32,115 nucleotides of DNA. Origin: Acinetobacter lactucae. Lineage in GTDB: Bacteria; Pseudomonadota; Gammaproteobacteria; Pseudomonadales; Moraxellaceae. This document shows, one piece after another, positions 1-8,208 of the stretch (its first letter is position 1; each line of letters starts with the position of its first letter). Below the pieces are notes generated by a model. It searched no databases. It worked only from the letters and a program-made list of their open reading frames with translations, and was not told where the DNA came from. A program made the position numbers and the translations under genes. The DNA lies in the NCBI RefSeq assembly GCF_013344765.1, contig NZ_JABVBF010000015.1:1-32115 (forward strand). The letters are read 5' to 3'.

Positions 1-36
1 AGTCATACAGATAAAAAGATTCTTTTTGCTTTTCAT
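1..36 (-). CDS. Start of a further capsule-locus gene, cut by the window edge
   Basis: Only 12 codons are present, reading MKSKKNLFICMT. The ATG at 36 lies one base after the wzx stop codon. An AGGA ribosome site sits 9 bases upstream, inside the end of wzx, so the gene looks translationally coupled to the flippase. Position and direction make it the next gene of the capsule operon, most likely a glycosyltransferase or the polymerase. The hydrophobic NLFICMT start resembles what I remember of GT52-type (sialyltransferase-like) enzymes, which would suit a nonulosonic acid capsule. Twelve residues cannot prove this. Confidence 0.6.
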   Translation of the reverse strand, partial: MKSKKNLFICMT

Positions 37-37
37 A

Positions 38-1225
38 TTATATTTTCCTAAACAAACTTAATATTAAAATCAGATTGCTTATCAACAATGCATAAGGGAT
101 TAATTCTACTGATTCCTTTGCAAAGAAATATAAAAAGAACAAATATACGATTGATGATAACGTCGTTATTTTGGAAATCATCAAATTTTTACCATGATAA
201 AAAAAGTAATTTACTAACATAAGATAAGGCAAGTTTGCTCCAAAGCCCAGTAAATACATTACAACATAGTACTTTGAACCCACATAACTTTGCCCTAAAA
301 ACCAAAGGTACACTGGCTCTGGTAACATCCAACCGACTAGTGCGGGTAGTATACTTAAAGGTAAGCTGTACAATGTATATTTTTTTATCTTATCTATGGT
401 TAACGAGTTATCTTTAAGCCCTTGATAGTAGTACGGTACAATCGCTTTATTGAGTGCCATAAGAATAATTGGCAATACAGCTGCTATTTGTACACCAGCT
501 GAGTACACTCCTAACTCTGGTTTTGAGTATTGTTGGTAAATAAAGATACGATCTAGTTGTCCTTTCACAAAGAAACTAGACTGATGAAGAATGAGTGGTA
601 ACCCAAACGAAAAAATATAAAATAGACCAAGACGTAGTCTCTGCCATGTAAAACGGTAGTTATCTCTAAACAGATCACCCAAAACCAAGCTTGCAATGAC
701 GAATGTAGTTAAGTTGGCTATAACAATTGCCAATATTCGATAAGCTACTAGCTCTTGGCTAAAGTATTCAAGGGCAGCAACCGTAAATAGTACATTAGTT
801 AAAGACAGTATAATTTGAATGAGAATATATTTAAGTGGTTGCTTCTGACACTGACGCAATGCAAGTTGCACATTAACAAAAGATTGAAACATGGTTGCTA
901 ACACAACGTATGCCATGATTTCTGCTTTGAGCCACCAGCAACCAAGTAATAGTACTAAAGAAATAGCGATGTTAAATAAATAACCTGCTTTAATGACTGT
1001 ATTTAAAGCTCTTTTTCCATAAAAATAAAAATAGCGTGTTACTGCACCTTCTTGGCTTAAGCCAACAAAAATGCCAAACAACGACAGCATAGTTAAATAG
1101 TAAGATAACTCACCAAAACCACCAGGCCCAAGCTTTCGTGTTAAATAGGGCAACATCAGAAAGGGGAGACTTTTTGCAAAAAGCTCCCCAATCAAATAAA
1201 TAAAGCTATCTTTTAAAATCTTCAT
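38..1225 (-). CDS. wzx: Wzx capsule repeat-unit flippase
   Basis: This is a 395-residue polytopic inner-membrane protein of the oligosaccharide flippase (MATE/MOP) superfamily. It should flip the undecaprenyl-linked capsule repeat unit to the periplasmic face for Wzy polymerisation. The N-terminus (LIGELFAKSLPFLMLPYLTR, then LGPGGFGELSYY) is the characteristic Wzx start, followed by about ten to twelve hydrophobic segments spread over the whole length. The length is slightly short for the family but the ORF is intact. Its ATG overlaps the legF stop by four bases (ATGA), so it is co-translated with the legionaminic acid genes. Wzx sequences vary with the glycan, so the substrate cannot be read from sequence; context suggests a unit containing legionaminic acid. 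Confidence 0.9.
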   Translation of the reverse strand: MKILKDSFIYLIGELFAKSLPFLMLPYLTRKLGPGGFGELSYYLTMLSLFGIFVGLSQEGAVTRYFYFYGKRALNTVIKAGYLFNIAISLVLLLGCWWLKAEIMAYVVLATMFQSFVNVQLALRQCQKQPLKYILIQIILSLTNVLFTVAALEYFSQELVAYRILAIVIANLTTFVIASLVLGDLFRDNYRFTWQRLRLGLFYIFSFGLPLILHQSSFFVKGQLDRIFIYQQYSKPELGVYSAGVQIAAVLPIILMALNKAIVPYYYQGLKDNSLTIDKIKKYTLYSLPLSILPALVGWMLPEPVYLWFLGQSYVGSKYYVVMYLLGFGANLPYLMLVNYFFYHGKNLMISKITTLSSIVYLFFLYFFAKESVELIPYALLISNLILILSLFRKI

Positions 1226-1929
1226 TCAATAGCCCTATTCTTCATAATAGTTTCAGCTATTAAAAAATCTAATGCAGTATCAATATCAATCGATGTTTCT
1301 AAAGATGTTTCAAAACCATAAACACTTTCATCAAAAAATATTTTTGCTTGCGCTAACAAAGATATAGTTTCATAAATATAGATTGAGCCATTTAAACGGA
1401 AAAATTTAGGTAAATCTTGACTTCGTTTACCCAGCACTTCTGTACGAATGAAATCAGACATACAGCCATTTTCGGGCAATGTATTTGACCACATTGGACT
1501 ATGCTCAGTTTCAGAAATCGAAACAACTCCTTTAGCATTTTTCGCAATAAAAGACTCTAAAGCCCTATCTAGCTCCGACACTAGACGTAAAGGAGATGTG
1601 GGCTGAAGTAAAACAATGAGTTCATTTGGTTGATCCAACTTTAAGAAACCAATAGCATGCTTTATAACATCAAAGCTTGAAGCGTGATCATTTGACAAGT
1701 ATTCTGGACGCAAAAATGGCACTTCTGCACCATACTGTTCAGAAATCTCTTTAATTTCTTGATCATCAGTCGATACAACCACCCGATCGATATATTTAGA
1801 TGCGATAGCTGTCTCTATTGACCATGCAATTAAGGGCTTATTACTCAATAATTTTACATTCTTCCGTGGTAACCGTTTACTGCCTCCACGTGCAGGAATT
1901 AAAGCCGTAACTCGATACTGTCCTATCAT
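1222..1929 (-). CDS. legF: CMP-legionaminic acid synthetase (cytidylyltransferase)
   Basis: This 235-residue cytosolic enzyme should activate the finished nonulosonic acid with CTP to the CMP-sugar used by the glycosyltransferase. The N-terminal nucleotide-binding motif of CMP-NeuAc synthetases is clear (IPARGGSKRLPRKN, residues 11-24), followed by the VVVSTDDQEI and LLQPTSPLR segments. These are standard for the NeuA/PseF/LegF family. Length is typical for the short single-domain form. The start codon shares one base with the end of the upstream guanylyltransferase gene, and its stop overlaps wzx. Family membership is certain. Legionaminic rather than pseudaminic or sialic acid specificity is inferred from the surrounding genes. 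Acinetobacter workers use an lga naming scheme whose letters I did not try to assign. Confidence 0.9.
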   Translation of the reverse strand: MIGQYRVTALIPARGGSKRLPRKNVKLLSNKPLIAWSIETAIASKYIDRVVVSTDDQEIKEISEQYGAEVPFLRPEYLSNDHASSFDVIKHAIGFLKLDQPNELIVLLQPTSPLRLVSELDRALESFIAKNAKGVVSISETEHSPMWSNTLPENGCMSDFIRTEVLGKRSQDLPKFFRLNGSIYIYETISLLAQAKIFFDESVYGFETSLETSIDIDTALDFLIAETIMKNRAIE

Positions 1930-2990
1930 TAGAACTTACCAAAATCTAAATTAATAATATCTCTTTGCGCACGGTTATAGTCTTCCATATGACCAATATC
2001 AAGCCAGTATTCATGTAAAGGATAACTTAAGACTTTATTTTTCTTTTCCATTTGCTGTTCTAAGATAGTCGGCATACCAATAAACTGTGCATTAACTTGA
2101 GCCAACAATTCAGGTGAAATGACATAAATACCTGTATTAATATCAAAGAAATAACTTGGTTTTTCAGTCATGCTTTGTATTACGTTATCTTCAGAATTTA
2201 CTACGCCATAAGGAATTTGATACTGGAACTCTCTCACGCACATCGTTGCAATAGCTTCACGCTTTTCATGAAAGTCCAATAATTTTTCAAAATTCATGTT
2301 TGTTAATACATCACCATTAATCACAATGAATGGCAACGTAATATCTGATGCTGGCAATAAACTTAATGCACCACCAGTCCCAAGCGGATCAGTTTCATGT
2401 ACATATTGAATTTGCACATCTAGCTTTTCACCATTACCAAAATGCTGGTTAATCACTTCTGGTAGATAGTGGGTAGAAATATAAAATTTGTAAAAGCCTT
2501 GATTTTTAAAGCTTGAAATAATGGTTTCTAGTAAGGGCTTACCGCCAACAGGTAACATCGGTTTCGGGCATGTATCTGTGAGTGGGCGTAAACGTGTACC
2601 AAAGCCACCAGCCATAATGAAAACTGGGTTTTCTTTACGTTTTTTACGAATTAAGTCATCAAGCGTAATAATATTAACGAGTTGATTATTTTTAATTACA
2701 GGTAGTGCCAGATAACTTTTTTCACGCATGATCTCAAAAATCTGACGATTATTTAAGCTACCCTCTTCAATACTATAAGGATTAGTATGCATGATTGTTT
2801 CAACAGGTGCATGCACATCTTGGCCTTTTAAGAGGCCTCTACGAATATCACCATCTGTAATACTTCCGATCAATTGATTATGATCATCAACCACCAAGAC
2901 AATTCTTAAAGCATATAAATCAAGAAGTTCTAATGCTTTCAGAATTGAATCATTTTTATGCAAAATTATTTTATTAACATCTCTAGTCAC
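1929..2990 (-). CDS. CBS-domain sugar-phosphate nucleotidyltransferase, PtmE-like
   Basis: This 353-residue protein has two parts. Residues 1 to about 120 form a pair of CBS domains (VVDDHNQLIGSITDGDIRRG is a typical CBS strand-helix). Residues from about 125 are a nucleotidyltransferase with the signature MAGGFGTRLRPLTDTCPKPM. In Campylobacter the same architecture (PtmE) makes GDP-glucosamine from glucosamine-1-phosphate and commits it to legionaminic acid. Its place between legH and legF supports that role and points to a GDP-linked rather than UDP-linked early pathway. The start overlaps the end of legH by eight bases. The CBS pair may bind a nucleotide as a sensor. A mannose- or glucose-phosphate transferase role is the alternative on motif alone. 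Confidence 0.85.
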   Translation of the reverse strand: MTRDVNKIILHKNDSILKALELLDLYALRIVLVVDDHNQLIGSITDGDIRRGLLKGQDVHAPVETIMHTNPYSIEEGSLNNRQIFEIMREKSYLALPVIKNNQLVNIITLDDLIRKKRKENPVFIMAGGFGTRLRPLTDTCPKPMLPVGGKPLLETIISSFKNQGFYKFYISTHYLPEVINQHFGNGEKLDVQIQYVHETDPLGTGGALSLLPASDITLPFIVINGDVLTNMNFEKLLDFHEKREAIATMCVREFQYQIPYGVVNSEDNVIQSMTEKPSYFFDINTGIYVISPELLAQVNAQFIGMPTILEQQMEKKNKVLSYPLHEYWLDIGHMEDYNRAQRDIINLDFGKF

Positions 2991-3624
2991 GACTTAATTC
3001 CTTAGCAGGTGATCCAATATAGACCTTATTCGGTTGCGTATGTTTCACAACCACAGCACCCGCACCTATAACGGAGTTTTCACCTAAATATTTCAATTGC
3101 TCTGGGCTTTTGCCCGGCAAAATAGCAGCATTTGTTCCAATGTAAGTGCCTTGCTTCAAATGAATACAACCAGACACATTAACACCTGGCATGACAGAAA
3201 CGTAATTTTCCAGAATACAGTCGTGCCCAATTGTGCAGTTAAAACTTACTATAATGAAATGACCAAAACGACATGAATTTGTAATTCGCGCTCCAGCCGC
3301 AATTACCACACCTTTACTATGTTCCAGCAACTCTCGAATACCATACCCAAGTGATGATTGAGAATGAATCAAATTGGGATAAGGTAAATCGGGATAAGCT
3401 TCATATATTCTTTTACGAATCTTTGGATCAGCAACACCTATCGCATATACCGTATCCGTTAATGTCGGTATTACTGATTCAGGCAAAATGGGGAAACCAA
3501 GTAAGGTTTCATCATCTTTGGCATTTCTTTCTAAAAAAAATATATGGCGGTAACCTTGATCTATTGCTAAATCTACTAGCTCTTTTGCAAAGCCACCTGA
3601 ACCAAAAATCGCCAGTTTTTTCAT
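2983..3624 (-). CDS. legH: NeuD/PglD-type N-acetyltransferase of the legionaminic acid pathway
   Basis: This 213-residue protein has an N-terminal Rossmann-like sugar-nucleotide domain (LAIFGSGGFAKELVDLA, residues 4-20). A left-handed beta-helix of hexapeptide repeats follows (roughly residues 95-200, including SFNCTIGHDCILENYVSVMP and VVVKHTQPNKVYIGSPAK). This is the PglD/NeuD/LegH layout. The enzyme should acetylate the C4 amino group made by the neighbouring aminotransferase. The His in IGHDC is the expected catalytic base region. The ATG directly abuts the stop of legI, and its own end overlaps the next gene, so coupling is tight. The coding strand has an eight-T run (3533-3540) in an early Phe-Phe-Leu stretch. 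NeuD-like proteins can also O-acetylate, so the acetyl position is inferred. Confidence 0.85.
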   Translation of the reverse strand: MKKLAIFGSGGFAKELVDLAIDQGYRHIFFLERNAKDDETLLGFPILPESVIPTLTDTVYAIGVADPKIRKRIYEAYPDLPYPNLIHSQSSLGYGIRELLEHSKGVVIAAGARITNSCRFGHFIIVSFNCTIGHDCILENYVSVMPGVNVSGCIHLKQGTYIGTNAAILPGKSPEQLKYLGENSVIGAGAVVVKHTQPNKVYIGSPAKELSRD

Positions 3625-4719
3625 TTAAATTTCAATAAAGTCGTTCTTTTTAAAGCTATGTTTTGCTTTTGTACCAACAACATCCCAATACTTATTGGGC
3701 TCTAAACAAACGCGACCAGCTCGTTTTGTCGTGACATTGTCCGAGGTTAAAAGCTCCCCTTCCGCAATATCTGTTTTCGCTACAATACTGCGACGTACTA
3801 GGTAATAGTTATCGCTTTCTTGCTCTAGCATAAATTTAATACCGTCGCCTAAAGCTGCATGTGTTTTATGCAAAATTTCGACATAATGCTTAAATTCGTC
3901 TGGTTCCATTGATGCTGCGTGGTCTGGGCCAGCCATGGTTTTATCTAATGTAATATGCTTTTCGAAAATACGAGCACCAAGACTTACACCAATAACCGCT
4001 GCATATTCATCAAGTGTATGATCAGAAAACCCAGTTGCCAAATCAAATACATTTTTTAAAGTTGAAATGGCTTTAAGATTACTTTCTTCAAATAACGCTG
4101 GATATTGAGTCACACAGTGTAAGATCGAAACCTGTTCTTTCAATTGTTTACGTACTGAAATTTTAGAATAAGCTTCTCTAAATAACTGCTGAGATGGTCG
4201 AACTTCTGTTCCCTTATCGATAACAAATGCAAATACTGATAATGCTTGTTCAATATCACCTAAACTCGCTGTTCCTGTAGATAAAATGACATGCTTTTTT
4301 GAACATGCAATTTCATAGAGGAATGGTAAATTTGAAATATCAGCAGATGATACTTTTAAGTAAGGTACATCAATGTCATTTACTAAGAACTTCAAGCTGT
4401 CAGAGTCAAACGGTGTTGAAATAAAAGTAATTTGATGTTCATCACAAAATTTCTGTATTTCTTCTGTCTGCTCATAAGTGAGCTCTAAACTTTTTACAAG
4501 CTCTAATTGGCTTTGGCTAGAACCTGTATTCTCCTTTTGATATGCAGCCATTTCAGTTTGATCAGATAACAAACTATCTGCTTTAAATGTTTGAAATTTG
4601 ACAGCATTCGCACCGCAATCTTTGGCTTTTAAAATAAGCTCTTTTGCCAACTCTACAGAGCCATTATGATTTACACCAATTTCTGCAATAACATAAATTT
4701 CATCTTGATTAAAGATCAT
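3625..4719 (-). CDS. legI: Legionaminic acid synthase (NeuB family)
   Basis: This cytosolic enzyme should condense the 2,4-diacetamido-trideoxymannose product of LegG with phosphoenolpyruvate, forming the nine-carbon sugar acid. The N-terminus (IYVIAEIGVNHNG) and the downstream AKDCGANAVKFQTF are NeuB signatures. The C-terminus (RSIVAKTDIAEGELLTSDNV) is the antifreeze-like SAF domain that closes the active site. I take the ATG at 4719 (364 residues) rather than an in-frame start 45 bases upstream. It has an AAGAAGG ribosome site at suitable distance, and the extra residues would be a basic stretch foreign to the family. The chosen start overlaps the end of legG by 11 bases. The form is slightly longer than sialic acid NeuB, with additional residues around 160-195 as in LegI-type enzymes. 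Confidence 0.9.
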   Translation of the reverse strand: MIFNQDEIYVIAEIGVNHNGSVELAKELILKAKDCGANAVKFQTFKADSLLSDQTEMAAYQKENTGSSQSQLELVKSLELTYEQTEEIQKFCDEHQITFISTPFDSDSLKFLVNDIDVPYLKVSSADISNLPFLYEIACSKKHVILSTGTASLGDIEQALSVFAFVIDKGTEVRPSQQLFREAYSKISVRKQLKEQVSILHCVTQYPALFEESNLKAISTLKNVFDLATGFSDHTLDEYAAVIGVSLGARIFEKHITLDKTMAGPDHAASMEPDEFKHYVEILHKTHAALGDGIKFMLEQESDNYYLVRRSIVAKTDIAEGELLTSDNVTTKRAGRVCLEPNKYWDVVGTKAKHSFKKNDFIEI

Positions 4720-5845
4720 AAAATGGTGCCTTCTTTTTAAAATCCGTCGTTTTAATAAGTTCAATTATTTTCTGAGAAGTTTTACCAAGCCCTAAAGGTG
4801 GAACAACTTGACTCAACTCATCATCTGGGAAATTAATTGCTTTTTGCAATGCTTCTAAAATTTCATTTTCGTCTAATCTAACATCAAGGATAGATTCACA
4901 ACGCAAACGCCCTTTTTGACGATCACCAATATTTACTGTTGGAACCTGTAACGCTGGAGCTTCTGATAAGCCACTTGATGAGTTTCCAACCATAGCCAAA
5001 GCATTTTTCAGAACACTTAAATAATTTTGAATACCAAAACTCTTTACAAGCAATACACGATCTGGCAACTGTGCTTTTAAATCAAGCATTGCTTTCACAA
5101 TATTAGTATTACCATTATCTGCATTTGGATAACTAAAGACAAAATTGACATCTTTTATTTGCTTAAGTGCATCAAATAAAGGTGCAACATTTTCTTCTAG
5201 TAAATTAGTTTCAGGATGATAAGTAATGAGAAAATATGGTTTTGAAAAATCAAAATCATATAATTCGCTCAATTCTGCAATATTTTTAAATGTTGTACGC
5301 TGGATATGATCTAAACCTAGTGCGCCAACATTAAATACTTTTTCTGGTTGCTCACCTAACTGGATAATTCGTTTCTTATATTCCTCTGCCGCGGCAAAAT
5401 GAATATTAGACATTTTGGTGATCGCATGACGAATTGATTCGTCATATGCACCTTCAGTGATTTCACCACCGTGCAAATGTGCAACAGGTACATGCATAAT
5501 TAAAGCAGCTTGCGTCACTGCCAAAGCTTCGAAACGATCACCCAAAACCACTAATAAATCAGGTTGCATACGTTTCAGTGCATCTGCAAATCCAAGTAAG
5601 CCAACACCCATTGATTTCACAACAGCGGACGATGTATCAGATGACAATAGCATTTCTACCGATTCAGTAATTTCGAAACCATCTTGAACAATAGTTTTCC
5701 AAGTTTCGCCGTGCTCAGGTGAATAATGCATAGCCGTAGCTAGAATTTGTAACTCTAGCTCTGGATCTTGCTGAATATCTCGCATTAACCAATACAGCAA
5801 ACCATATTCAGCTCGAGTTCCTGTAAAAACGGCTATTTTTTTCAT
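4709..5845 (-). CDS. legG: Hydrolysing 2-epimerase (NeuC/LegG)
   Basis: This 378-residue enzyme should remove the nucleotide from NDP-2,4-diacetamido-trideoxyglucose and invert C2, giving the manno sugar used by LegI. Family signatures are present: the N-terminal FTGTRAEYGLL, the central LHGGEITEGAYDESIRHAI, and the C-terminal VGNSSSG followed by VNIGDRQKGR. These match GT-B fold UDP-GlcNAc 2-epimerases of the hydrolysing NeuC branch. The start at 5845 (MKKIAVFTG) is preferred over an in-frame start 57 bases upstream, because the motif begins at once in homologues and the gene then follows legC by five bases. In a GDP pathway the leaving group would be GDP. Nucleotide preference cannot be read from motifs. 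Confidence 0.9.
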   Translation of the reverse strand: MKKIAVFTGTRAEYGLLYWLMRDIQQDPELELQILATAMHYSPEHGETWKTIVQDGFEITESVEMLLSSDTSSAVVKSMGVGLLGFADALKRMQPDLLVVLGDRFEALAVTQAALIMHVPVAHLHGGEITEGAYDESIRHAITKMSNIHFAAAEEYKKRIIQLGEQPEKVFNVGALGLDHIQRTTFKNIAELSELYDFDFSKPYFLITYHPETNLLEENVAPLFDALKQIKDVNFVFSYPNADNGNTNIVKAMLDLKAQLPDRVLLVKSFGIQNYLSVLKNALAMVGNSSSGLSEAPALQVPTVNIGDRQKGRLRCESILDVRLDENEILEALQKAINFPDDELSQVVPPLGLGKTSQKIIELIKTTDFKKKAPFYDL

Positions 5846-5850
5846 TCTTA

Positions 5851-6999
5851 TTACTCCAGAGGAACCGAACTTGGAATATTTACAACTCTTTCTTCCAACC
5901 ATAATGAGTTAGTTAAATCGCCTTGTAATGCATTTTGGTACATTGGTAATCTGGTCATTAAAGTCCAGATTGGGCGAGTCATAACCTTATTTGAATTGGT
6001 TTCATCCAAAATCAAATCTCGTTGAGCTTTATCTTTGCAAATAATGGCATTTAACCAATAGTTAGATCGGCAGTCTTCAGGTTCTACAACAAATGAAATA
6101 TCACTATCTTTAAAGAAATTTTGATATTGCTGGGCTAAATCACGCTTTTTATTAAGAAAGCCTTCCAAACCTTCCATTTGTGCACAACCTAAAGCAGCAT
6201 TTAAATTAGGTAAACGGTAGTTAAAGCCATTTTCATCATGATAAAACTCATAGGGATGCGGTATTTTTGCAGTTGTCGTAATGTGCTTCGCTCTTATGCC
6301 AAGTTCGTCATCTTGACATAAGACCATACCGCCACCGCCTGTGGTAATGACTTTATTTCCATTAAAGCTAAGTGCTGAAACTAAACCAAAAGTTCCAGTA
6401 TGTTTACCTTTGTAGTAAGAACCTAAACTTTCAGCGGCATCTTCAACCAATGCAATATTCCATTTGGTTACAACCTGTTGAAGCTCATCAATTTCAACTG
6501 GGTGACCAAATGTATGCATTGGAACAATTGCAGAAATACGTTTATTAGTTGCTTTGTGTTTACAAACGCCTTGGTCATCGATAAAAGCATTTTCTTGCAA
6601 ATAAGCGTCTAATGCCTTTGGGCACAAACCAAGTGTCTTTAATGAAACATCAATAAATAATGGTTCCGCACCGATATAAGACAAAGCGTTACAAGTTGCG
6701 ACAAAAGTCAAAGCTTGTGTAATTACGATATCCTCGCGCTTTGCACCAGCTAGTAAAAGAGCAATATGTAATGCAGCTGTTCCATTAACAGTCGCAATAG
6801 CTTTAGCACAGCCTGTAAACTGTTGAACTTTGGCTTCAAAGTCGTTTACATATGCCCCAACACTAGAGACGAAAGTACTATCAATCGTATCTAACACATA
6901 TTTTTTTTCATTACCAAGAAAACGAGGTTCATGTAATGGAATAAAATTATTGGTCCGATAAATGTCTCGTACAAATTGATTAAATTTAGAAGTATCCAT
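5851..6999 (-). CDS. legC: PLP-dependent C4 aminotransferase (DegT family)
   Basis: This 382-residue DegT/DnrJ/EryC1 aminotransferase should place an amino group on C4 of the 4-keto sugar made by LegB, using glutamate as donor. PLP-binding features are visible: NGTAALHIALLLAG near residue 72, VEDAAESLG with Asp187 for the pyridine ring, and Lys216 in SFNGNKVITTGGGG for the Schiff base. The N-terminal segment FIPLHEPRFLGNEKKYV is the LegC-type entry. The ATG shares one base with the legB stop and legG follows by five bases. An eight-A run (T8 on the plus strand, 6901-6908) lies at codons 31-33, early enough for a slip to abolish the protein. LegC is favoured over PseC from the operon content. 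Confidence 0.9.
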   Translation of the reverse strand: MDTSKFNQFVRDIYRTNNFIPLHEPRFLGNEKKYVLDTIDSTFVSSVGAYVNDFEAKVQQFTGCAKAIATVNGTAALHIALLLAGAKREDIVITQALTFVATCNALSYIGAEPLFIDVSLKTLGLCPKALDAYLQENAFIDDQGVCKHKATNKRISAIVPMHTFGHPVEIDELQQVVTKWNIALVEDAAESLGSYYKGKHTGTFGLVSALSFNGNKVITTGGGGMVLCQDDELGIRAKHITTTAKIPHPYEFYHDENGFNYRLPNLNAALGCAQMEGLEGFLNKKRDLAQQYQNFFKDSDISFVVEPEDCRSNYWLNAIICKDKAQRDLILDETNSNKVMTRPIWTLMTRLPMYQNALQGDLTNSLWLEERVVNIPSSVPLE

Positions 7000-8195
7000 T
7001 ACATTTTCCCATCTAAATATAAACCTGTTTCTTTGTGTCCAAAGTTAGGCATCATATAATTAAATAGATCAACAATTTCTTCTTTATTCCATTGCTTATT
7101 TAAAAGCATTGCATGAATTTTTTCTTCAAATACATGCAACTTGTCTTCTTCAACATTTAACTCGTTTTTAATAACACCTAAATTATTAAAACGTTGCATA
7201 TCTAAAGTTTCATTATCAGTAAAGAATTCTTCGAAATCTTTCTCACCCGTAGTTGTACTTCCGGCAAATAAACAAGGCCATTTTCCTTGTTTTGGCAAGG
7301 TCTGAATTAAGCTACGTGCTTCATCTTCAGACTCACACAAATACGGCTCATACCCAAGGTTATTAAGGTATTTGACTGCAATATCAGCAAAAGTAATGAG
7401 GTGTAAATGCTCGCTAAGTTTAGGGAAGAAAATATCTCTATTTTCACCTAGTAAACAAGACATCAGGCACAACTCACCAGATTCTTTTGGAGTAACGAAA
7501 TAACGGCGAATATCGTTTGGTGCAGCAATTGGCTGGTTTTTCTGAATACGTTGATTAAAACCATGTAGTAAAGAACCATCTGAAAATGCAACATTCGCAA
7601 AACGAGCCGTAGAAATATCAATATGCTGACTTTGGCGCATAAGGAACATTTCCATAATACGCTTTGACCCCCCCATCATATTGACAGGGTTAGCAGCTTT
7701 ATCTGTCGAAACACAGAAATACTTTTTCACGCCTTTTTCAATAGACTGCTGAATCGTTTTTTCAGTATTTAAAATATTGACATGAATCATTCGCATTAAT
7801 GTAAATGGATCTTTTTCACTACGTACATGCTTTAAAGCCGAAAGATTTAAAACGTAGTCAAAATCACCATCATTCTGAATATATGCATCATACTCAGCAG
7901 AGCCAATATCTAGTGCAAATGTTTGGAAATCACCATCAATATAGCCAAATGAACTACGAATATCACGAACAACTTCTGTTAAATTATTTTCTGAAATATC
8001 AACAACATGTAATTTCTTAGGATTACGTTTAAAAATTTCTTTAACAACTGCTTGACCAATAGATCCTGCCCCACCTAAAACTAGAAACTTCGATGAGGAA
8101 ACAATTTCGATTAACTTATTATTCCAATATTGAATATCATCAACAAAAAGCTCTTGTGTTCTGCCAATTAAATTTAATTGAATATCTGTAGACAT
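6999..8195 (-). CDS. legB: NDP-GlcNAc 4,6-dehydratase, LegB type
   Basis: This 398-residue short-chain dehydrogenase fold enzyme should convert GDP- (or UDP-) GlcNAc to the 4-keto-6-deoxy sugar, the first committed ring step. The dinucleotide site GGAGSIGQ is at residues 41-48. SALKHVRSEKDP (119-130) is the FlaA1/CapD-type substrate loop, and STDKAANPVNMMGGSKR (163-179) holds the catalytic motif. There Met174 stands in the place of the usual Tyr of YxxxK, with Lys178 retained, as is normal in the FlaA1/PglF subfamily. About 35 extra residues precede the Rossmann fold. The gene follows gna by 13 bases and overlaps legC by one. A G7 run on the coding strand (7668-7674) falls exactly in the catalytic Met-Gly-Gly. 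Confidence 0.88.
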   Translation of the reverse strand: MSTDIQLNLIGRTQELFVDDIQYWNNKLIEIVSSSKFLVLGGAGSIGQAVVKEIFKRNPKKLHVVDISENNLTEVVRDIRSSFGYIDGDFQTFALDIGSAEYDAYIQNDGDFDYVLNLSALKHVRSEKDPFTLMRMIHVNILNTEKTIQQSIEKGVKKYFCVSTDKAANPVNMMGGSKRIMEMFLMRQSQHIDISTARFANVAFSDGSLLHGFNQRIQKNQPIAAPNDIRRYFVTPKESGELCLMSCLLGENRDIFFPKLSEHLHLITFADIAVKYLNNLGYEPYLCESEDEARSLIQTLPKQGKWPCLFAGSTTTGEKDFEEFFTDNETLDMQRFNNLGVIKNELNVEEDKLHVFEEKIHAMLLNKQWNKEEIVDLFNYMMPNFGHKETGLYLDGKM

Positions 8196-8208
8196 TATAA
8201 AACCCTAA

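Noticed and set aside
4720..4764. Upstream extension of legI
   Set aside because: It adds a basic stretch absent from the family, and the ATG at 4719 has a good ribosome site.
5846..5902. Upstream extension of legG into legC
   Set aside because: The family motif starts at once after Met at 5845, and the longer form would overlap legC by more than 50 bases.
7668..7674. Calling the legB G7 run proven phase variation
   Set aside because: The ORF is intact, the tract is short, and one sequence cannot show variation; kept only as a hypothesis.
1222..8195. Pseudaminic or neuraminic acid pathway instead of legionaminic acid
   Set aside because: The hydrolysing epimerase is NeuC-like, not PseG-like, and dehydratase plus aminotransferase genes are present, which a neuraminic acid pathway does not need. 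The PtmE-like enzyme also favours the legionaminic route.
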